Source: Microbacteriaceae bacterium (GTDB taxonomy: Bacteria; Actinomycetota; Actinomycetes; Actinomycetales; Microbacteriaceae). From it: a DNA stretch of 12,314 bases. Made by a program: the position numbers and the translations under genes. The stretch spans positions 1 through 12,314 of the forward strand of contig JAAZFP010000057.1 of the NCBI GenBank assembly GCA_012511645.1, read 5' to 3'. Shown here in pieces: positions 5,908 to 12,314 of the stretch. How positions within the stretch are numbered: position 1 is the stretch's first letter; each line of letters begins with the position of its first letter. Below the pieces are notes generated by a model. It did not search any database, was not told where the DNA came from, and worked only from the letters and a program-made list of their open reading frames with translations.

Positions 5908-6381
5908 ATGACCCACCCGATCCTTGACACTCACGAGCCGCACCAGCTTGGTGGCGATCGTGAGATTGGCGAGCGCCTGAAGCGCGCTGGCCTGCGCTCA
6001 ACCGAGCCGCGACGCGCAGTCGTTGCTGCGCTCGGCCAGGGTGGTCATCACAGTGCCGCAGAGGTGTTTGACTCGGTGAGCGAGCGTCTGACTGGCACCT
6101 CGCTGCAGGCGGTCTACGGCATTCTCTCGGCACTGAACGAGGCTGGTCTTGCGCGAAAGATTGAGCCGCCCGGCAGTCCGGCGCTCTACGAACTGCGCAT
6201 CGGCGACAACCATCATCATCTGGTGTGCACCGAGTGCGGTCTGATCCTGGACGTGCCGTGTGCGATCGGTGAGGCGCCATGTCTCACCGCAAGCGAGACA
6301 CACGGCTTTGCCATTGCAACTGCCGAGGTGACCTACCACGGGATGTGCCCCGATTGTCAGGCCGCGAGCCTGGCCGCCTAG
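5908..6381 (+). CDS. furA: Fur-family peroxide/metal-responsive repressor (FurA/CatR type)
   Basis: This 157-residue protein carries an N-terminal winged helix (about 18-88, with SLQAVYGILSALNEAGLARKI as recognition helix and wing) and a C-terminal metal-binding dimerisation domain. Metal ligands are visible: DNHHHLVC (100-107), the Cys pair C107-x2-C110, and the second pair C147-P-D-C150, which together form the structural zinc site. Fur proteins placed directly before a catalase gene in actinobacteria (catR, furA) repress it and are inactivated by peroxide; that role is inferred here from position. The ATG at 5908 is supported by the promoter, whose -10 ends 7 nt before it. GGAGGGG abuts the ATG, too close for normal use. 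A GTG at 5848 would require translation across the operator. katA follows 55 bp downstream. Confidence 0.93.
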   Translation: MTHPILDTHEPHQLGGDREIGERLKRAGLRSTEPRRAVVAALGQGGHHSAAEVFDSVSERLTGTSLQAVYGILSALNEAGLARKIEPPGSPALYELRIGDNHHHLVCTECGLILDVPCAIGEAPCLTASETHGFAIATAEVTYHGMCPDCQAASLAA

Positions 6382-6436
6382 CCAACACTGAGTTCCACTT
6401 ACCACCATGACAACCCACTGACTGAAAGAGAAGGTC

Positions 6437-7939
6437 ATGACCGAACAAAAGATCACCACGACCCAAACGGGCACGCCGATCGCCAGCGACGAGCACTCGC
6501 TCACCGTTGGCGCCGACGGCCCCACCGTCCTTCACGACCGCTACCTCGTCGAGAAGCTCGCCGCGTTCAACCGCGAGCGGGTTCCCGAGCGCAACCCGCA
6601 CGCCAAGGGTGGCGGAGCATTCGGTGAATTCGTCGTCACCGAAGACGTCTCGAAGTACACCCGTGCGGCAGTGTTCCAGCCTGGCGCGAAGAGCGAAACC
6701 CTCATTCGCTTCTCGTCAGTCGCCGGTGAGCAGGGCTCACCCGACACCTGGCGTGACGTGCGCGGCTTCTCGCTTCGCTTTTACACGACCGAGGGCAACC
6801 TCGACATCGTCGGCAACAACACCCCGACCTTCTTCATTCGCGACGCGATCAAATTCCCCGACTTCATTCACTCGCAGAAGCGCCTTGGCGATTCGGGTCT
6901 GCGCGACGCAGACATGCAGTGGGACTTCTGGACCCTCTCGCCCGAGTCGGCGCACCAGGTGACCTACCTGATGGGCCCCCGTGGCCTGTCGAACTCGTGG
7001 CGTCATCTCAACGGCTACGGCTCACACACCTACCAGTGGATCAACGCTGAGGGGGAGCGCTTCTGGGTGAAGTACCACTTCATCTCACACCAGGGTGTCG
7101 AGCACATGACCCCCGAGGTGGCTCAGCAGCTCGCGGGCAGCGACGCCGACTACTACCGTCGCGACCTGTTCGATGCAATCGAGCGTGGCGACTACCCCGC
7201 GTGGGACGTCTACGTGCAGATCATGCCGCACGAAGAAGCCAAGACCTACCGCTTCAACCCCTTCGACCTCACGAAGACCTGGCCGAAGGCTGATTACCCG
7301 CGCATCAAGGTCGGCACCTTCACGCTGAACCGTAATCCCGTGAACTTCTTCGCCGAGATCGAGCAGGCGGCCTTCTCGCCCGGCAACCAGGTTCCCGGCA
7401 CCGGCATCTCACCAGACAAGATGCTGATGGCTCGCGTGTTCTCATACCCCGATGCACAGCGCTACCGGGTCGGCACGAACTACAACCAGCTGCCGGTCAA
7501 CCAGCCGCACGCCACCGAGGCGAACAACTACATGCACCAGGGCAACATGCAGTACCACTTCCCGCCCGCATCGCAGCGCGTCTACCACCCGAACTCGTTC
7601 GGCGCGGCAGGCGGTCCCGCAACCGACGCTGCGGCAGGCGTTGAAGGCAGCTGGGAATCAGATGGTGAGCTCATGCGCACCGCCTACACCCTGCGTGCTG
7701 ATGACGGCGACTTCGTGCAGCCCGGCATCCTCTACCGCGACGTGTTCAGCGACGCAGACCGCGCATCCATCAAGGAGACGCTTGAGGGACAGGCGCAGTC
7801 GATCACGATCGACGATATTCGCGAGCGCTTCTTCCAATACTGGACGAACGTTGATGCCGGCCTCGGCCAGCACCTGCGCGATGCTTACGCGGCAGGTGCA
7901 GGCGAGCCCTCGGTCGACATCCACGAGGGCACCGAGTAA
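6437..7939 (+). CDS. katA: Monofunctional haem catalase
   Basis: This 500-residue cytosolic enzyme splits hydrogen peroxide into water and oxygen. It is a small-subunit (clade 3-like) catalase by length. The distal catalytic His is H55 in FNRERVPERNPHAKG; the distal Asn lies in IVGNNTP (124-130); the proximal haem ligand is Y337 in RVFSYPDAQR (333-342). NPFDLTK (274-280) and LNRNPVN (297-303) are conserved. The frame is complete. The ATG at 6437 has GAGAAGG immediately upstream (6428-6434), with a tight spacing. It follows furA by 55 bp with no terminator between, so the two are probably co-transcribed from the peroxide-controlled furA promoter. A strong hairpin follows the stop. Confidence 0.98.
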   Translation: MTEQKITTTQTGTPIASDEHSLTVGADGPTVLHDRYLVEKLAAFNRERVPERNPHAKGGGAFGEFVVTEDVSKYTRAAVFQPGAKSETLIRFSSVAGEQGSPDTWRDVRGFSLRFYTTEGNLDIVGNNTPTFFIRDAIKFPDFIHSQKRLGDSGLRDADMQWDFWTLSPESAHQVTYLMGPRGLSNSWRHLNGYGSHTYQWINAEGERFWVKYHFISHQGVEHMTPEVAQQLAGSDADYYRRDLFDAIERGDYPAWDVYVQIMPHEEAKTYRFNPFDLTKTWPKADYPRIKVGTFTLNRNPVNFFAEIEQAAFSPGNQVPGTGISPDKMLMARVFSYPDAQRYRVGTNYNQLPVNQPHATEANNYMHQGNMQYHFPPASQRVYHPNSFGAAGGPATDAAAGVEGSWESDGELMRTAYTLRADDGDFVQPGILYRDVFSDADRASIKETLEGQAQSITIDDIRERFFQYWTNVDAGLGQHLRDAYAAGAGEPSVDIHEGTE

Positions 7940-7967
7940 AGACTCACGAGTCTCTCACTCGCGCTCA

Positions 7968-8010
7968 CACAGGGGTGGCACCATCCTTTCGAGGGGGTGC
8001 CGCCCCTGTG
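7968..8010 (+). terminator. Long hairpin after katA, probable terminator without a T-tract
   Basis: CACAGGGGTGGCACC (7968-7982) pairs with GGTGCCGCCCCTGTG (7996-8010) to form a 15-bp stem with one G-U pair and a 13-nt loop. It begins 29 nt after the katA stop. No T-run follows on the plus strand, and none on the minus strand, so it is a GC-rich stem-only type, common in actinobacteria. It may terminate katA or protect its 3' end. Confidence 0.7.
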
Positions 8011-8034
8011 GCGTCGAGGGAGCTCTGGCCGCCC

Positions 8035-8040
8035 TACACT
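8035..8040 (+). promoter_or_regulatory. -10 element of the glutaredoxin-like gene
   Basis: TACACT ends 7 nt before the GTG at 8048, compatible with a leaderless transcript. GGAG (8041-8044) is only 3 nt before the GTG. No good -35 box is seen. Confidence 0.4.
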
Positions 8041-8047
8041 GGAGCAT

Positions 8048-8353
8048 GTGCCGAAGTATGTTGAGATCAGAATGCTCATGAAACCCGGCTGCCACCTCTG
8101 TGACGAGGCACGAGTCGTCATCGAGGCGACACGGGACACGCTCGCGCCCCGCATTCACTCGGTGTTCGAGGAAGTGAATATTCTCGAGGACCCCGAACTG
8201 GCACGACGCTATGCAGAAGCCATCCCCGTGGTGTTTGTCGCCGGTCGTCAGCACGCCATCTGGCGAGTGAGCTCCGAACGGTTGACCCAAGCTCTCGAAA
8301 AAGCCGCGAAGCCGAACCTCTTCGGTCGCACGAGAATGAAAGAAGCTCCATGA
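8048..8353 (+). CDS. Glutaredoxin-like (thioredoxin-fold) protein
   Basis: This 101-residue soluble protein has a thioredoxin-like fold. It starts PKYVEIRMLMKPGCHLCDEARVV, giving a first strand followed by a C15-H-L-C18 dithiol at the N-terminus of a helix. The cis-proline of the fold is likely P60 in AIPVVFVAG. This matches the glutaredoxin-related family often annotated in actinobacteria as 'glutaredoxin family protein' (DUF836-like). Its substrate is unknown; it presumably reduces a disulfide or passes electrons. The GTG at 8048 was chosen because the family begins a few residues before the first strand and a -10 element is just upstream; the ATG at 8072, nine residues later, would cut the strand. 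The stop overlaps the next gene's start in ATGA, so the two form one unit. Confidence 0.85.
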   Translation: MPKYVEIRMLMKPGCHLCDEARVVIEATRDTLAPRIHSVFEEVNILEDPELARRYAEAIPVVFVAGRQHAIWRVSSERLTQALEKAAKPNLFGRTRMKEAP

Positions 8354-8652
8354 CTCTTCGCCACATTGTCACCTGGAAGCTGAGCGGCGAGAGCCGCGAG
8401 GCGCGCGATGTGCAGGCCGCAGAGATCGCTGCCGCGCTCGAACCGCTCATTGACTCGGTGCCGAGCGTGCGAGCGCTCAGTGTGCACCGCAACGAACTCT
8501 TCGATGGTGACAACTGGGACGTCACTCTCGTCGCCGACTTTGATGACGCCGAGGGGCTTGCCGCCTACGCGACGCATCCCGAGCATCGTGCTGCGGGCGC
8601 GATTATCAAGGCGCACGCCGTAGGCCGGGTCGCCACAGACTTCATCGTCTGA
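8350..8652 (+). CDS. Dabb-family (stress-responsive A/B barrel) protein
   Basis: This 100-residue protein has the dimeric alpha/beta-barrel (Dabb, ferredoxin-like) fold. Signatures are LRHIVTWKL at residues 3-11 (the first strand, with the conserved His5), DVTLVADFDDAEGLAAYATHPEH (57-79) with the typical Y-x-x-H-P-x-H segment, and the closing strand VATDFIV. Members include stress-induced proteins and small enzymes or binding proteins; the specific role here cannot be read from the sequence. The ATG overlaps the stop codon of the glutaredoxin-like gene by 4 nt (ATGA), indicating translational coupling. It is complete, and no terminator is evident before the next gene. Confidence 0.9.
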   Translation: MTLRHIVTWKLSGESREARDVQAAEIAAALEPLIDSVPSVRALSVHRNELFDGDNWDVTLVADFDDAEGLAAYATHPEHRAAGAIIKAHAVGRVATDFIV

Positions 8653-8745
8653 ACACTCGCAGCTTGATCGACAAAAGTCGACGTCTGGCGCTCGCGTGAT
8701 CCGCTGCTCCCGGCCCGCCTGGTCCTCTGCCTGCGCGAAAGCGCC

Positions 8746-8751
8746 TAGGCT
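8746..8751 (+). promoter_or_regulatory. -10 element of the methyltransferase gene
   Basis: TAGGCT ends 6 nt before the ATG at 8758, and AAATAT lies between. There is no Shine-Dalgarno sequence at all, which makes this one of the clearer leaderless candidates in the window. The rest of the 105-bp gap (8653-8757) shows only a weak 5-bp hairpin, TCGAC-AAAA-GTCGA (8668-8681). Confidence 0.5.
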
Positions 8752-8757
8752 AAATAT

Positions 8758-9645
8758 ATGTTTACTATTGCCGATGCGGGGATCGAGACCGCGCTGACCG
8801 ATCGACTCGGATGTGACCTGCCCGAGTTCGCAGCGTTTGCTCTGCTTGATACGAATGAAGGGCGCGAAGCACTCACCGAGTATTTTCGACCGTTTGCCCA
8901 GCTTGCCGTGAACCATTCTCTACCGCTCGTGCTCGACACCCCGACGTGGCGGGCAAACCCTGACTGGGGTCAGGTGCTCGGGTATGACGGCGAGGCACTC
9001 GACCGCATCAATGCGGACGCAGTGCGCTTCACCCGAGATGTCGCAGAGCAGTGTGCGCCGGGGCACGAGGTCACTGTCGCCGGTGTGGTTGGTCCGCGCT
9101 ACGACGATGACGGCGCGACGACCATGACCGCTCAGGAGGCCTACGACTACCATCTGCCTCAGGTGCGCGCGCTCGCCGCGGCCGACGCCGATCGGGTCAC
9201 CGCAGTGACGATGACTGATGCGGGTGAAGCCGAGGGCGTGACTCGTGCGGCACAGGCTGTCGGAGTGCCGGTCGTGGTCTCGTTTTCCGTTGGACCCGAT
9301 GGCCGATTGGCGTCGGGGGCCTCACTCGCCGAGGCCATCGTCACGGTCGACGAAGCGACGGGTGGGTACCCCGTCGGGTACATGATCAACTGTGCGCACC
9401 CGTCAGAGGCGGTGCTTGCGCTGCGTGAGGCCCGCGATCATGGTGGGTCTGCGATCCCCAGGATCACCGGGTTCAAGCTCAACGCTGCACAGCACGGCGA
9501 TGACGGCCCCGGTGACACCCCCGAGGCCTTCGCCGACGCAGTGCTTGGGCTGCGAGTCTATGCGCCAGAAGCGCGAACGATGGGTGGCTGCTGCGGCACC
9601 GACGCACCGCACATTGCGGCAATTGCCGAACGCGCGGCGGTCTGA
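8758..9645 (+). CDS. Homocysteine S-methyltransferase family protein
   Basis: This 295-residue protein is a TIM barrel of the zinc-dependent homocysteine methyltransferase (Pfam S-methyl_trans) family, which moves a methyl group, for example from S-methylmethionine, to homocysteine to form methionine. Zinc ligands are visible as C212 in MINCAHPSE and C278-C279 in MGGCCGTDAPHI; the GGCCG motif near the C-terminus is diagnostic. DAGIETAL near the start corresponds to the family's DGG(L/M)(E/G)T segment. The length fits the single-domain MmuM-like enzymes (about 300 residues). The true methyl donor is not evident, so the mmuM symbol is not assigned. The ATG at 8758 follows a TAGGCT -10 element by 6 nt. 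It converges with aspS, with 15 bp between stops and no terminator in between. Confidence 0.88.
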   Translation: MFTIADAGIETALTDRLGCDLPEFAAFALLDTNEGREALTEYFRPFAQLAVNHSLPLVLDTPTWRANPDWGQVLGYDGEALDRINADAVRFTRDVAEQCAPGHEVTVAGVVGPRYDDDGATTMTAQEAYDYHLPQVRALAAADADRVTAVTMTDAGEAEGVTRAAQAVGVPVVVSFSVGPDGRLASGASLAEAIVTVDEATGGYPVGYMINCAHPSEAVLALREARDHGGSAIPRITGFKLNAAQHGDDGPGDTPEAFADAVLGLRVYAPEARTMGGCCGTDAPHIAAIAERAAV

Positions 9646-9660
9646 GCCGCAGCCAGCGCC

Positions 9661-11004
9661 CTACGGCAGCAGGCGAGTGGGGCCGCGGAAGAGGTAGGTG
9701 ACCTCGCGAATCGATGACTGCTTCAGCATGAGCATCAGTACGCGCGCGAGACCCATGCCGAAGCCGCCGTGGGGTGGCACGCCGTAGCGGAAGAAGTCGA
9801 GGTAGAAGGCGAGCTCTGCCGGATCCATGCCCTTGGCCTGCGCCTGCGCTTCGAGTACGTCGATGCGGTGCTCGCGCTGCGCGCCGGTCGAAATCTCGGT
9901 GCCGCGGTAGATGAGGTCGTAGCTCTTGGTGAGCGACGGATCATCTTCGTTGAGCATGTGGTAAAACGGGCGAATCGACGCCGCGTAATCAGTCAAGAAG
10001 ACAAAGTCGTGGTCGTAGGTCTCCTTGACGTAGGCCGCGATCTGGCGCTCGCCCTCGGGATCCATGTCGGCGTCAGCGCGGGGCACCTCGTAGCCGCGCG
10101 ATTTGACGATCTCTTTCGCCTCGGCAAGCGGAATGCGCGGGAACGGGCGCGCAGGAACCTCGACGGTCACTCCGAAGAGCTTCTCGATCTCTGCGCCGTG
10201 CTTTTCTTTTACCGCGGCAAAGCCCGCCACCATGAGCTCTTCGTGCAACTGCATGACGTCTTCGTGCGAGTCGACCCAGCTGAGCTCGGTGTCGACCGAG
10301 GTGAACTCGGTCGCGTGACGAGAGGTGAACGAGGGGTCGGCGCGGAACGCGGGGCCGACCTCAAAGATGCCGCCGAAACCGGCTGCCTGAGCCATCTGCT
10401 TGAAGAACTGTGGGCTCTGAGCGAGAAACGCCTTGCCTTCGAAGTACTCGACCTCGAAGAGCTCGGCACGCGACTCGCTCGCGCTCGCCATGAGCTTCGG
10501 GGTGTGAATCTCAATGAAGCCGCGGTCGATCCAGACCTGGCGAAGGGCATGCAAGAATGTCGTCTGCACGCGGAAGATCAGGTTCTGCTCGGGTCGACGC
10601 AGGTCGAGGAAGCGCCAGTCAAGTCGGGCGTCGAGACCCGAGTCGTCGGCGATGGGGTTATCGGGCAGCGCGAGCGAGACGACCTCGATCGTGTCGATCT
10701 GAATCTCGACGCCGCCGAGCTTCACGCGCTCGTTGTGCTGCAGCTCGCCGGTCACGGTCACAAAGGTGCCGTGCGTGAGGCCGCTGATGGTGCCCGTGCG
10801 GTCGAGCAGAATGTCGCTGCGTGGGTTCTCGGGATCAGCTTCGCGCAGCACGCCGCCGTTCACGAGTTGCACCGCGCCCGACTCGTCGCGCAGCACCACA
10901 AACTGCACGAACTTCTGGTCGCGAACCTTCTCGACCCAACCCGACACCCGCACTGGGCCGTCTTCGCGGGCAGGCAGATTCCCAATCAATTCACGCTCTA
11001 GCAT
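9661..11004 (-). CDS. aspS: Aspartyl-tRNA synthetase, archaeal-type (probably non-discriminating)
   Basis: This 447-residue class IIb synthetase attaches aspartate to tRNA-Asp and, if non-discriminating, to tRNA-Asn. An N-terminal OB-fold anticodon-binding domain (about 1-110, with VRVSGWVEKVRDQKFVQFVVLRD) precedes the catalytic core: RFLDLRRPE (131-139), FIEIHTPK (163-170), motif 2 FRADPSFTSRH (220-230), and motif 3 GGFGMGLARVL (413-423). The length and the TPKLMASASE/LAQSPQF/PPHGGFG sequences match the archaeal/short form; the GAD insertion of the roughly 590-residue bacterial enzyme is missing. Such enzymes normally work with GatCAB, which converts Asp-tRNA-Asn to Asn-tRNA-Asn. A TAGACT element ends 6 nt before the ATG at 11004, supporting this start and a leaderless mRNA; a GTG at 11007 is in frame directly before it. 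Confidence 0.93.
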   Translation of the reverse strand: MLERELIGNLPAREDGPVRVSGWVEKVRDQKFVQFVVLRDESGAVQLVNGGVLREADPENPRSDILLDRTGTISGLTHGTFVTVTGELQHNERVKLGGVEIQIDTIEVVSLALPDNPIADDSGLDARLDWRFLDLRRPEQNLIFRVQTTFLHALRQVWIDRGFIEIHTPKLMASASESRAELFEVEYFEGKAFLAQSPQFFKQMAQAAGFGGIFEVGPAFRADPSFTSRHATEFTSVDTELSWVDSHEDVMQLHEELMVAGFAAVKEKHGAEIEKLFGVTVEVPARPFPRIPLAEAKEIVKSRGYEVPRADADMDPEGERQIAAYVKETYDHDFVFLTDYAASIRPFYHMLNEDDPSLTKSYDLIYRGTEISTGAQREHRIDVLEAQAQAKGMDPAELAFYLDFFRYGVPPHGGFGMGLARVLMLMLKQSSIREVTYLFRGPTRLLP

Positions 11005-11010
11005 CACACC

Positions 11011-11016
11011 AGTCTA
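11011..11016 (-). promoter_or_regulatory. aspS -10 element (leaderless start)
   Basis: On the minus strand TAGACT occupies 11016-11011, leaving 6 nt before the aspS ATG at 11004. The same hexamer precedes proC at a similar distance. No Shine-Dalgarno sequence is present before aspS. Confidence 0.5.
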
Positions 11017-11085
11017 TCGGCGTGAAATGCCCAGGATGATCCTCGAAGGACGCCCAGAGAAGCCAAGAACCATAGATAAGCCGTA

Positions 11086-11132
11086 AGAATATGAAACATT
11101 GACTTGCGTTATAGGTTGAAGTTTCATATTCT
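11086..11132 (+). promoter_or_regulatory. Promoter and inverted-repeat operator of the amino-acid ABC transporter
   Basis: A perfect 12-bp inverted repeat, AGAATATGAAAC (11086-11097) and GTTTCATATTCT (11121-11132), is separated by 23 bp in an AT-rich island. A promoter lies inside it: -35 TTGCGT (11104-11109), 17-bp spacer and -10 TATTCT (11127-11132), with the right arm covering the -10. This would give a leader of about 67 nt before the binding-protein ATG. The site looks like an operator for a dimeric or tetrameric regulator that represses transport; the regulator and signal are unknown. Confidence 0.65.
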
Positions 11133-11205
11133 CGCTGAGGGCGTTCTTCACGTCACCTGATTTAACCCGGCCACGACGGCCATCCAGTCTCGAAAGGACA
11201 CTCGC

Positions 11206-12084
11206 ATGCCACGCTTTGCCAAGACCACCGCCACCCTCGGAGCGATGCTCATCGTGACCCTCGGGCTCGGCGCGTGCTCCGCGGGCGGGCAGGGAAGTGA
11301 CACCGCGAACGCCAGCGACGTCTCAGCCGGCGCGAACGCCGAGGTGCTCATCGTCGCAACCGGAGCCTCACCGCGCCCCTACACGTTCGTTGACGAGAAC
11401 GACGAGCTCACCGGCTATGACATCGAGATCTTGAAGCTCGTTGACGAACGTCTCGATGACATTGAGTTTCGCTTCGAGGTCGCTGAGTTTCCGGCGCTCT
11501 TCGCAGGACTCGACTCGGGCCGCTTCGACATCGTTGCCAACAACCTGAGCGCGACCGTTGAGCGACGCGAGAAGTATGACTTCTCGGTGCCCACCATTGA
11601 GGCGCAGTTCGGCATCGTCACTTCTTCCGACAGCGACCTTGGCGTTGTGACCTCGCTCGACCAGCTGGCCGGCAAGCGCACCTACGGTCAGCCGGGGCTG
11701 AACTTCACCAAGATGCTCGAGCAGTACAACGAAGAGAACCCCGACGCCCAGGTGATCATCGAATACACCGAGCTCGACCTGCAGCTGCAGTACCAGAACC
11801 TCGCCGCGGGCCTCGTTGACTTCAACTTCGCCGAGCGCATCGTCTACAAGGGCTACGGCCCAGACGCGGGTCTCGACCTCGAGTTCGCACCGCTCGACAG
11901 CGACTACCTCGTCGAGACGTATGGCACGAACCTGTACTCGGCCTACGCGTTCTCGAAGGCCAAGGATCACAGCGCATCCCTCGCCAAAATCGATGCGGTC
12001 ATCACCGAACTGCTTGAGGATGGCACGATCGTGGCGTTGAGCGAGGAGTTCTTCGATGGCCTCGACATCACGCCCCGCAGCTAA
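11206..12084 (+). CDS. Amino-acid ABC transporter substrate-binding lipoprotein
   Basis: This 292-residue protein is a family 3 (polar amino acid type) solute-binding protein anchored to the outer face of the membrane. The signal peptide (positively charged MPRFAKTTA, then a hydrophobic stretch) ends in the lipobox LGLGAC, with C24 as the lipidated residue, followed by a Gly/Ser/Thr/Ala-rich linker to about residue 46. The binding domain begins VLIVATGASPRPYTFVDENDELTGYDIEILK, and the hinge region includes RFDIVANNLSATVERREKYDFSVPT, both typical of cystine or polar-amino-acid binders (TcyA/FliY-like). The ligand cannot be fixed from sequence. The ATG at 11206 has GAAAGGA (11192-11198) 7 nt upstream. 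The permease gene follows 32 bp after the stop, so this is the first gene of the transport operon. Confidence 0.92.
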   Translation: MPRFAKTTATLGAMLIVTLGLGACSAGGQGSDTANASDVSAGANAEVLIVATGASPRPYTFVDENDELTGYDIEILKLVDERLDDIEFRFEVAEFPALFAGLDSGRFDIVANNLSATVERREKYDFSVPTIEAQFGIVTSSDSDLGVVTSLDQLAGKRTYGQPGLNFTKMLEQYNEENPDAQVIIEYTELDLQLQYQNLAAGLVDFNFAERIVYKGYGPDAGLDLEFAPLDSDYLVETYGTNLYSAYAFSKAKDHSASLAKIDAVITELLEDGTIVALSEEFFDGLDITPRS

Positions 12085-12101
12085 GGCTCACAGCAGCTGG
12101 T

Positions 12102-12126
12102 AATGAACATCAGTCAATGAACATCA
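12102..12126 (+). repeat. 11-bp direct repeat duplicating the permease start
   Basis: AATGAACATCA occurs at 12102-12112 and again at 12116-12126, 14 bp apart. Each copy contains an ATG-AAC-ATC start. The first copy opens a five-codon frame (MNISQ, 12103-12120) whose TGA overlaps the second ATG, which starts the permease. It could be a tandem duplication or a tiny coupled leader ORF. Confidence 0.6.
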
Positions 12127-12314
12127 TCGACTTCGGAGCGATCGGTGAATACACGATCGCACTGCTGCCCTACGTGCCCCTCACGTTGGCGATCAGCGTC
12201 TTCGCGACGCTGCTCGGCACCGTGATCGGGCTCGTCATGGCGCTGATCAAAATGGCCCGCATTCCGGTGCTCAGCCAGGTCAGTGCCGTGATTGTGTCGT
12301 ATCTGCGCGGCACG
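12117..12314 (+). CDS. Amino-acid ABC transporter permease, N-terminal fragment
   Basis: Sixty-six codons are present before the right edge. The protein reads MNIIDFGAIGEYTIALLPYVP, then a hydrophobic segment LTLAISVFATLLGTVIGLVMALI (about residues 22-44), then MARIPVLSQVSAVIVSYLRGT. This is the standard start of HisM/GlnP/TcyB-type permeases, where YxxxLPY...TL opens the first membrane helix and (I/V)..Y(L/V)(E/R)GTP begins the conserved transmembrane domain. It would form the membrane channel for the preceding binding protein; an ATPase gene probably follows outside the window. The ATG at 12117 keeps the normal family N-terminus, but no good Shine-Dalgarno sequence precedes it, and a duplicate ATG lies 14 nt upstream in another frame. 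Confidence 0.93.
   Translation, partial: MNIIDFGAIGEYTIALLPYVPLTLAISVFATLLGTVIGLVMALIKMARIPVLSQVSAVIVSYLRGT

Noticed and set aside
8668..8681. TCGAC-AAAA-GTCGA hairpin as a terminator after the Dabb gene
   Set aside because: A 5-bp stem with no T-tract is too weak to support a call.
9769..11001. Long 410-codon plus-strand frame opposite aspS
   Set aside because: It is the antisense shadow of aspS: composition is abnormal (Val/Leu/Arg/Glu-rich without motifs) and aspS is certain on the other strand.
1..12314. Signs of a defence, phage or mobile system
   Set aside because: No integrase, transposase, toxin, nuclease, attachment-site duplication or spacer array was seen; gene content is housekeeping, stress and transport.

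Overview
This window looks like ordinary chromosome from a high-GC Gram-positive bacterium (Actinomycetota), most likely a member of the Microbacteriaceae such as a Leucobacter relative; the genus is a guess. The evidence is the GC-rich codon use, a 32-residue bS22 (AURKAIP1/COX24-type) ribosomal protein, an archaeal-type short aspartyl-tRNA synthetase, a furA-katA pair, and several start codons placed 6-8 nt after a TAnnnT element, which points to leaderless mRNAs.

Left part (1-2909): the first 42 codons of a minus-strand gene, probably a winged-helix regulator. A 410-bp gene-free stretch follows, holding a nested stem-loop and a cluster of GTGTCA/TGACAC repeats. Then come upp (minus), divergent tadA (plus), a stand-alone CDF-type cytoplasmic domain (minus), and divergent proC (plus).

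Middle (2906-8652): a minus-strand potassium-uptake operon, trkH-trkA, in which trkH carries an apparent one-base frameshift. Divergent from it is an ArsR-type regulator, followed by the tiny bS22 gene with a strong intrinsic terminator. An oxidative-stress pair, furA-katA, comes next, with a 9-bp-arm palindrome over the furA promoter and a 15-bp hairpin after katA. A two-gene unit (glutaredoxin-like protein and Dabb-domain protein, joined by an ATGA overlap) completes this part.

Right part (8758-12314): a homocysteine S-methyltransferase family gene (plus), convergent with a non-discriminating-type aspS (minus). Divergent from aspS is an amino-acid ABC transporter: a lipoprotein binding protein and the first 66 codons of its permease, preceded by a promoter flanked by a perfect 12-bp inverted repeat.

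No transposase, integrase, CRISPR array, tRNA, rRNA or phage gene was seen. I found no evidence of a new multi-gene system. The items most worth a second look are the trkH frameshift, the two palindromic operator candidates (furA and ABC transporter), the nested RNA-like structure at 293-352, the leaderless-promoter pattern, and the stand-alone CDF domain.
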